Below the pieces are notes generated by a model that was not told where the DNA came from, made no database searches, and worked only from the letters and a program-made list of their open reading frames with translations. Below are positions 60,285-64,000 of a stretch of DNA of 64,000 nt, piece by piece. The DNA is from CAYNSX01 sp964400165. GTDB taxonomy: Bacteria; Armatimonadota; Hebobacteria; CAYNSX01. Location: the NCBI GenBank assembly GCA_964400165.1, contig CAYNSX010000005.1:1-64000 (forward strand). The letters are read 5' to 3'. Within the stretch, counting starts at the first letter, position 1, and each line of letters begins with the position of its first letter. Made by a program: the position numbers and the translations under genes.

Positions 60285-61463
60285 CTGGCCGCTCACAACG
60301 AGGACTTCGACCTGGTTCAGGCGGCCCTGCGGGGTGACACGAAAGCGCGGCACGCGCTCTGTCAGCGCTATCTCCCGCTGGTCATCCGGTGCGCCGTCCG
60401 CTGGACCCGGTGGCATCCATCGCTGTGCCGGGAGGGAGTTCCCCGCTGCCCAATCTCATCATTCACCGGGTCCGGACAGAGCGACTGCGACTGTGTCCGC
60501 GAAGCAACCGTGTTCATTCTGGAGTCTTTGCTCGGGTATGCGGACGCCCAGCAGGGGCCGGCGGGCAAATTGCGATTCTACCGCGGTGCGTGCCGTCTCG
60601 ATGGTTGGATGCGTCACCTGCTGTGCGGTTCCCGTCGCATGCCATCATCGCGCCCCGGCGAGTATGGATACTTCCAACTCTATGCCGATTATCTGCGTCG
60701 CTACCGGGGGCGTCTCTCCGAACTCCCCGCGGCCATTCGCCGGCTGTCATCAACGGAACAGCAGGTCTTCAAATGCCTGATCCGCGGCGCAATCGACCGG
60801 GAGGCCATCGCCGCCTCCCTTCACTTGGAGCCCGAACACATCGAGCCGCTGATCGCCGGTGTCCGTGCCGCATTGTTGCAGGAGGGCTGGGAGCAGTACT
60901 GGTACTGGCTCGGGTCGAAAGAACAGGAGACCCGAAACGCCTTTCCGCTCTCCACGGAGTTCGGCGCCCGTCGCCTCGTCGATGCCGAGGAAGTACCCGA
61001 CGCGTTCGACACTGATGGGGCCTGGACGATATCAGCCAAATTGGACGGCGCGCGCGCACTCCTCGCCGCCTGCCTGCATGGCTTGCCGAGTCTGCGCTGC
61101 CACATCGTGGTGCTCTTTTTCCACCAAGGCCTATCGGCGAAAGCGATCCTCCGCGCCCTCGGGCGGGCGAAACTGCCTGGCCCTCGTTCCGTCCGCGCCG
61201 TCTTTCATGAACTCGAACAGGCCGTGCTTCATGTTCGCCGCAAAGTCGCACAGTTGTCCGGGAATCTGCCGACCGGCGCCGAAGTGCGCGATGTGCTCCG
61301 CGCCTGGGACTTGGAAGTCCTCACTTCTGTACCTGCAAGTTTGGACGGGAAAGCGACGGTCCGTCCGGAGGTGTCCCCATCGGAATCGGCCGCGCCGTTG
61401 CCGTCTGGTAAGAGAGCCCGGACGACTATGAGTGCAAAGACGCGTGAGCGACGCCTGAAGTGA
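60285..61463 (+). CDS. Sigma-70-like (ECF-type) factor with a second HTH-like half
   Basis: A 392-residue protein if it begins at CTG 60285. From there the frame reads AAHNEDFDLVQAALRGDTKA and RHALCQRYLPLVIRCAVRW, a good sigma region 2, then FILESLLGYA and LRFYRGACRLDGWMRHLL (regions 2.3-2.4). A first region-4-like HTH follows at about residues 145-195 and a second at about 265-315 (LRCHIVVLFFHQGLSAKAI). GTG 60510 is the next standard start but removes region 2. A GGGAGGGGAGGG lies just upstream of the CTG. A Cys-rich insert (about residues 43-72) separates region 2 helices. Its stop overlaps the anti-sigma start (GTGA). Confidence 0.68.
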   Translation: MAAHNEDFDLVQAALRGDTKARHALCQRYLPLVIRCAVRWTRWHPSLCREGVPRCPISSFTGSGQSDCDCVREATVFILESLLGYADAQQGPAGKLRFYRGACRLDGWMRHLLCGSRRMPSSRPGEYGYFQLYADYLRRYRGRLSELPAAIRRLSSTEQQVFKCLIRGAIDREAIAASLHLEPEHIEPLIAGVRAALLQEGWEQYWYWLGSKEQETRNAFPLSTEFGARRLVDAEEVPDAFDTDGAWTISAKLDGARALLAACLHGLPSLRCHIVVLFFHQGLSAKAILRALGRAKLPGPRSVRAVFHELEQAVLHVRRKVAQLSGNLPTGAEVRDVLRAWDLEVLTSVPASLDGKATVRPEVSPSESAAPLPSGKRARTTMSAKTRERRLK

Positions 61464-62464
61464 ACCGGTGTCCAAACTTTCACAGTCTCGTTGCCTTGGC
61501 GGTGGGCCGCCTGTCGCCGGGAGATGCCGGGCGGGTGACTCGTCATATGGTGGACTGCCAAGACTGCCGGGAGACTGTGCAATCGCTCTCGCTCATGACC
61601 CTGCTCATGGGCCCGCTGCGAAATGGCGCCTCCGCCGCTCACTCCGACTGCCTCGATGCCGAATCCCTCATCGCGTTAGCGGAAGGCACCCTCCCCGAAG
61701 ATGAGCGCACGCGCCTCGCCGCGCACTTGCAAGAGTGCCTCGGCTGTGAAATGCAGTTTGCCGCAGAAGTGGCTGCACGATTGAGTGCTCCAGCAGACCG
61801 CGCAAGATTGCCCCGTCACTGGCCGGACGATGCCCGTCTGCGCCACTTCGTCGGTCAGCCGGCGTGGGGTGTCCCGCAGCGCGTGGTCCGGTGGCTGAAA
61901 CCGAAACTGCTGCCTGCTCTATCTGGGGCGTGTGCGCTCGCTGTCCTCCTCACCATTGTTGGCCTGACGCCCCAGGGCCGCCGCCTCGCCCAGCGCCTGG
62001 TCCACACCGACCGCGGCATCGCCGGTCAGGCGACTCCGACGGCGGATCTGCAGCAGCCGCCCGGCGATGCCGGCGGCCTCGTCAGCGCGAAGGACGCGCT
62101 GGTCCGGTATTCCATCGATCGCGCCTTCGCTCCCGGCACAGCCAATCCAGTCGTTTGGGGCGAAGCCGCGAAATACCTCGACGCGCTGTCGGTCAATCCG
62201 CTCACTCTGCGGGGTGGCGCAACCACCGAAACCCGAACTGAAGGTCAGATCCGCGCCGTGACCGCGCTGGCGCAATCCCTGATTGCGCTCTCCGCCGGCG
62301 AATACGACGAGGCTGTCCGTCTCGCGGCCGGTGCCAGTCAGTACGATCCGCAGAATCCCGCCGCCTGGCTGATTCTGGCTGACATCCACGAACAAGCCGG
62401 CCAACCGGAGCCCGCACGCCAAGCCCGTCGCCGGGCTGCTGAACTGATCTCGCACGCCCAGTAA
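61460..62464 (+). CDS. Anti-sigma factor-like protein: two zinc fingers, one membrane helix, TPR
   Basis: A 334-residue protein starting at GTG 61460. Two HxxxCxxC zinc-binding motifs typical of zf-HC2 anti-sigma factors appear at HMVDCQDC (about residue 30) and HLQECLGC (about 94). A transmembrane helix follows at about residues 152-172 (ALSGACALAVLLTIVGL), then a periplasmic part with one TPR (ALSAGEYDEAVRLAAGAS to AAWLILADIHEQAGQ). A sigma factor whose stop overlaps this start fits the standard sigma/anti-sigma arrangement. Two fingers rather than one are unusual; the TPR could receive a signal outside the membrane, possibly linked to the CHAT protease. Confidence 0.82.
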   Translation: MNRCPNFHSLVALAVGRLSPGDAGRVTRHMVDCQDCRETVQSLSLMTLLMGPLRNGASAAHSDCLDAESLIALAEGTLPEDERTRLAAHLQECLGCEMQFAAEVAARLSAPADRARLPRHWPDDARLRHFVGQPAWGVPQRVVRWLKPKLLPALSGACALAVLLTIVGLTPQGRRLAQRLVHTDRGIAGQATPTADLQQPPGDAGGLVSAKDALVRYSIDRAFAPGTANPVVWGEAAKYLDALSVNPLTLRGGATTETRTEGQIRAVTALAQSLIALSAGEYDEAVRLAAGASQYDPQNPAAWLILADIHEQAGQPEPARQARRRAAELISHAQ

Positions 62465-62515
62465 CCCCTCGGAATTACTCGCCCTGTTGCCGTCTGGTAA
62501 TTACCCCCGAGTCAA

Positions 62516-62580
62516 GAGGCGCGCCGTCGCCCTCCGGCGGACTTGGGTGGTCGTGCACCCCCTGCCGGAGGGCGCGCCTC
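62516..62580. repeat. Long inverted repeat between the anti-sigma and glycosyltransferase genes
   Basis: GAGGCGCGCC (62516-62525) pairs exactly with GGCGCGCCTC (62571-62580). A further CCCTCCGGC/GCCGGAGGG pair lies inside, with a short bulge, so the whole folds into one long hairpin. It is probably a terminator or mobile palindrome. Confidence 0.7.
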
Positions 62581-62652
62581 CCGGCGGCGAGGCATGAAAT
62601 TGGATCGGGCCGGTTGGGCACACATGCCGTTATCTCGCTCGGGCAAATCGAG

Positions 62653-63801
62653 ATGAACATCGCGGTCAGTGCGCAGGTGCTGGCGGAATCCGCCGTGCGT
62701 CAGCGCGTGTCGGGCCGCATCCTGCTGGCGCTGCTGCGGGAACTCCTGCCGCGCTGGTCTCGCGACCGGCTCACCATCTTTTCAAACTACTCGGGCCTCG
62801 ACTCCTGCCTCCCCGACAACGCCCGCCGGGTCGCGTGCCACTGGCCCGTCGCACACCGTGCCGCACGGGCACTCTGGGAGTCCCTTGCCCTGCCGTCCTT
62901 GGTGGCGAATGCCAACACCGATGTGCTGCTCGCGCTCTCTCCGTTCCCAGTGTCGGCGCCGTGTCCCCGCGTCGTCCTCTGCCTCGACCTGAACCCGCTG
63001 GTCACCGCGCAGGGCACACTGCGTTCGTCGCCGGTCGCGCGTGTTCGTCACTGGCTGACCAAGAAGGGCTTGCGCTCCGCCGATTGCATCGTCACAGCGT
63101 CCACGCGCAGCGCCCAGCGCCTGACTCGGACGCTCCACATTAGTGTCGACCGGGTCCAAGTCGTGCCAATGGGCGGCCCCACACACGGTATTGCCGCGGC
63201 CACCGAGCGGCGCGTGCCCGATCACCTGACTCCCCAGTCGTATCTGCTGTGGTGGGGCTCACAGGGCGCTGGGACAGAACTGCCGCTGGTTCTAAGTGCT
63301 TTCGGGCAAGTCGCCGCTCACATCCCCCACCAGCTGGTGCTCATCGGTCCTGGAGGCCGCGACCATCGCGAGACGCGTGCCGCCATCGCTGCCGCCGGTC
63401 TCCAATCTCGCGTGCTGTGCCTGGGGGCGCTGGCGGAAGAATGGCACCCAGCCATTCTGCGCCGCTCGACGGCGTTCATCGTCCCGACCGCCGAGGATGA
63501 GTTTGGCCGCCCTGTCTTGGAAGCATTCGCCTGTGGCACGACGGTCATCGCCGGCCGCCTCGGACCACTACCCGATCTCTGCGGGGACGCCGCACTCTTC
63601 TTCGACCCGCCGGATGCCAATCAACTGGCCGGCCATTTGCTCGATGTTGTGCGGGACCCCGAATTGCGAGCGCGCCTCGTCTGCCGCGGGGAACTGCGTG
63701 CCGCGCGGTTTTCTTGGGAGGCCGCCGCGACCTCTGTGCAACAAATCTTGCTGCACACGGCGTTGCGCGACCACATCCCCGCCGTCGCCCCCACCCGCTG
63801 A
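62653..63801 (+). CDS. GT4-family glycosyltransferase
   Basis: A 382-residue GT-B enzyme. ATG 62653 starts the first strand (MNIAVSAQVLAE); an in-frame GTG at 62614 would add 13 residues. ADCIVTASTRSAQRL, LLWWGSQGAGTELPLVL and PTAEDEFGRPVLEAFACGTTVIA are the family 4 donor-binding and EX7E-type motifs. The acceptor and linkage are unknown. It is separate from the main glycan locus and follows the sigma unit by 188 bp; whether it is regulated with that unit is unclear. The remaining 199 bp to the window end contain a weak CTCCC/GGGAG hairpin near 63818 and no gene. Confidence 0.87.
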   Translation: MNIAVSAQVLAESAVRQRVSGRILLALLRELLPRWSRDRLTIFSNYSGLDSCLPDNARRVACHWPVAHRAARALWESLALPSLVANANTDVLLALSPFPVSAPCPRVVLCLDLNPLVTAQGTLRSSPVARVRHWLTKKGLRSADCIVTASTRSAQRLTRTLHISVDRVQVVPMGGPTHGIAAATERRVPDHLTPQSYLLWWGSQGAGTELPLVLSAFGQVAAHIPHQLVLIGPGGRDHRETRAAIAAAGLQSRVLCLGALAEEWHPAILRRSTAFIVPTAEDEFGRPVLEAFACGTTVIAGRLGPLPDLCGDAALFFDPPDANQLAGHLLDVVRDPELRARLVCRGELRAARFSWEAAATSVQQILLHTALRDHIPAVAPTR

Positions 63802-64000
63802 CCGCGCCCGGTTCCCTCCTCCCTTTCGGGGGGAGAGCCTCCCCAATGGACCGGCTGGGCTGATGTCTTGCTCATCCGTTGCCCTGCTTACTAGCGCTTT
63901 TGATTTGCAGCGGATTGCTGGCAGAGAGAACGACATCTGCTGTCAACAGGATGCGGGCAATAGCGCTGCGCGCCGTGCGTCGGGACGAATTCCTGTCCGC

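Noticed and set aside
56851..62464. A Craspase (type III-E CRISPR) locus, suggested by TPR-CHAT with a sigma factor
   Set aside because: No cas7-11, Csx30/31-like proteins or CRISPR repeats; the CHAT protein here has a signal or anchor segment and the sigma factor has its own anti-sigma factor.
1..64000. CRISPR arrays
   Set aside because: No set of regularly spaced direct repeats was found; the repeats seen are short palindromes or isolated pairs.

Overview
High-GC bacterial contig, probably metagenome-derived, since a run of ten N marks a scaffold join at 32201-32210. A Wzz/Wzx/Wzy envelope glycan system, an LpxD-like acyltransferase, a lipoprotein and an AMIN-type amidase with a copper-amine-oxidase-like N-terminal domain suggest a diderm. 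That domain mix would suit Armatimonadota-like lineages, but nothing here fixes the phylum and I hold that loosely.

Layout. 1-10.5 kb: a serine hydroxymethyltransferase/GcvT fusion, an alkaline-phosphatase-superfamily hydrolase, a family 4-like glycosyltransferase, a YVTN beta-propeller protein paired with a secreted subtilase, and an unknown anchored protein. 10.5-38.2 kb: a large surface-glycan locus. It holds two nucleotide-sugar dehydrogenases, a WbpB/WbpD/WbpE-like trio, a PglE/PglF/PglD/PglC-like quartet, two Wzx flippases, two Wzy/ligase-type proteins (one with an unusual repeat domain), a Wzz protein, two AsnB-type amidotransferases, three glycosyltransferases counting the one near 4.7 kb as separate, a PIG-L deacetylase, an LpxD-like acyltransferase and a lipoprotein. 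The gene set predicts diacetamido sugars of the UDP-GlcNAc3NAcA and UDP-diNAc-bacillosamine types, with possible amidation of uronic acids. 38.4-55.8 kb: mostly housekeeping. A six-hairpin-type secreted enzyme, RNase P RNA, a PQQ-type propeller, DprA, TopA, a TPR protein, Kbl and Tdh (threonine to glycine), an MBL-fold hydrolase, an amidase, RNase PH, RdgB and five tRNA genes (Thr, Gly, Arg, His, Ala).

55.8-63.8 kb: accessory region beginning 137 bp beyond the tRNA cluster with a tyrosine recombinase interrupted by an amber codon. Then follow a secreted or anchored TPR-CHAT protease, a small secreted cysteine-containing protein, an unusual sigma factor that appears to start at CTG and carries a long second half, its overlapping two-zinc-finger membrane anti-sigma factor, and another glycosyltransferase. 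This protease, small protein, sigma and anti-sigma neighbourhood is the most likely place for an undescribed system.

The Tdh/Kbl pair and the SHMT-GcvT fusion together connect threonine, glycine, serine and one-carbon units. GC-rich palindromic repeats lie between many genes, and one appears to have been captured in frame in the linker of the SHMT-GcvT fusion.
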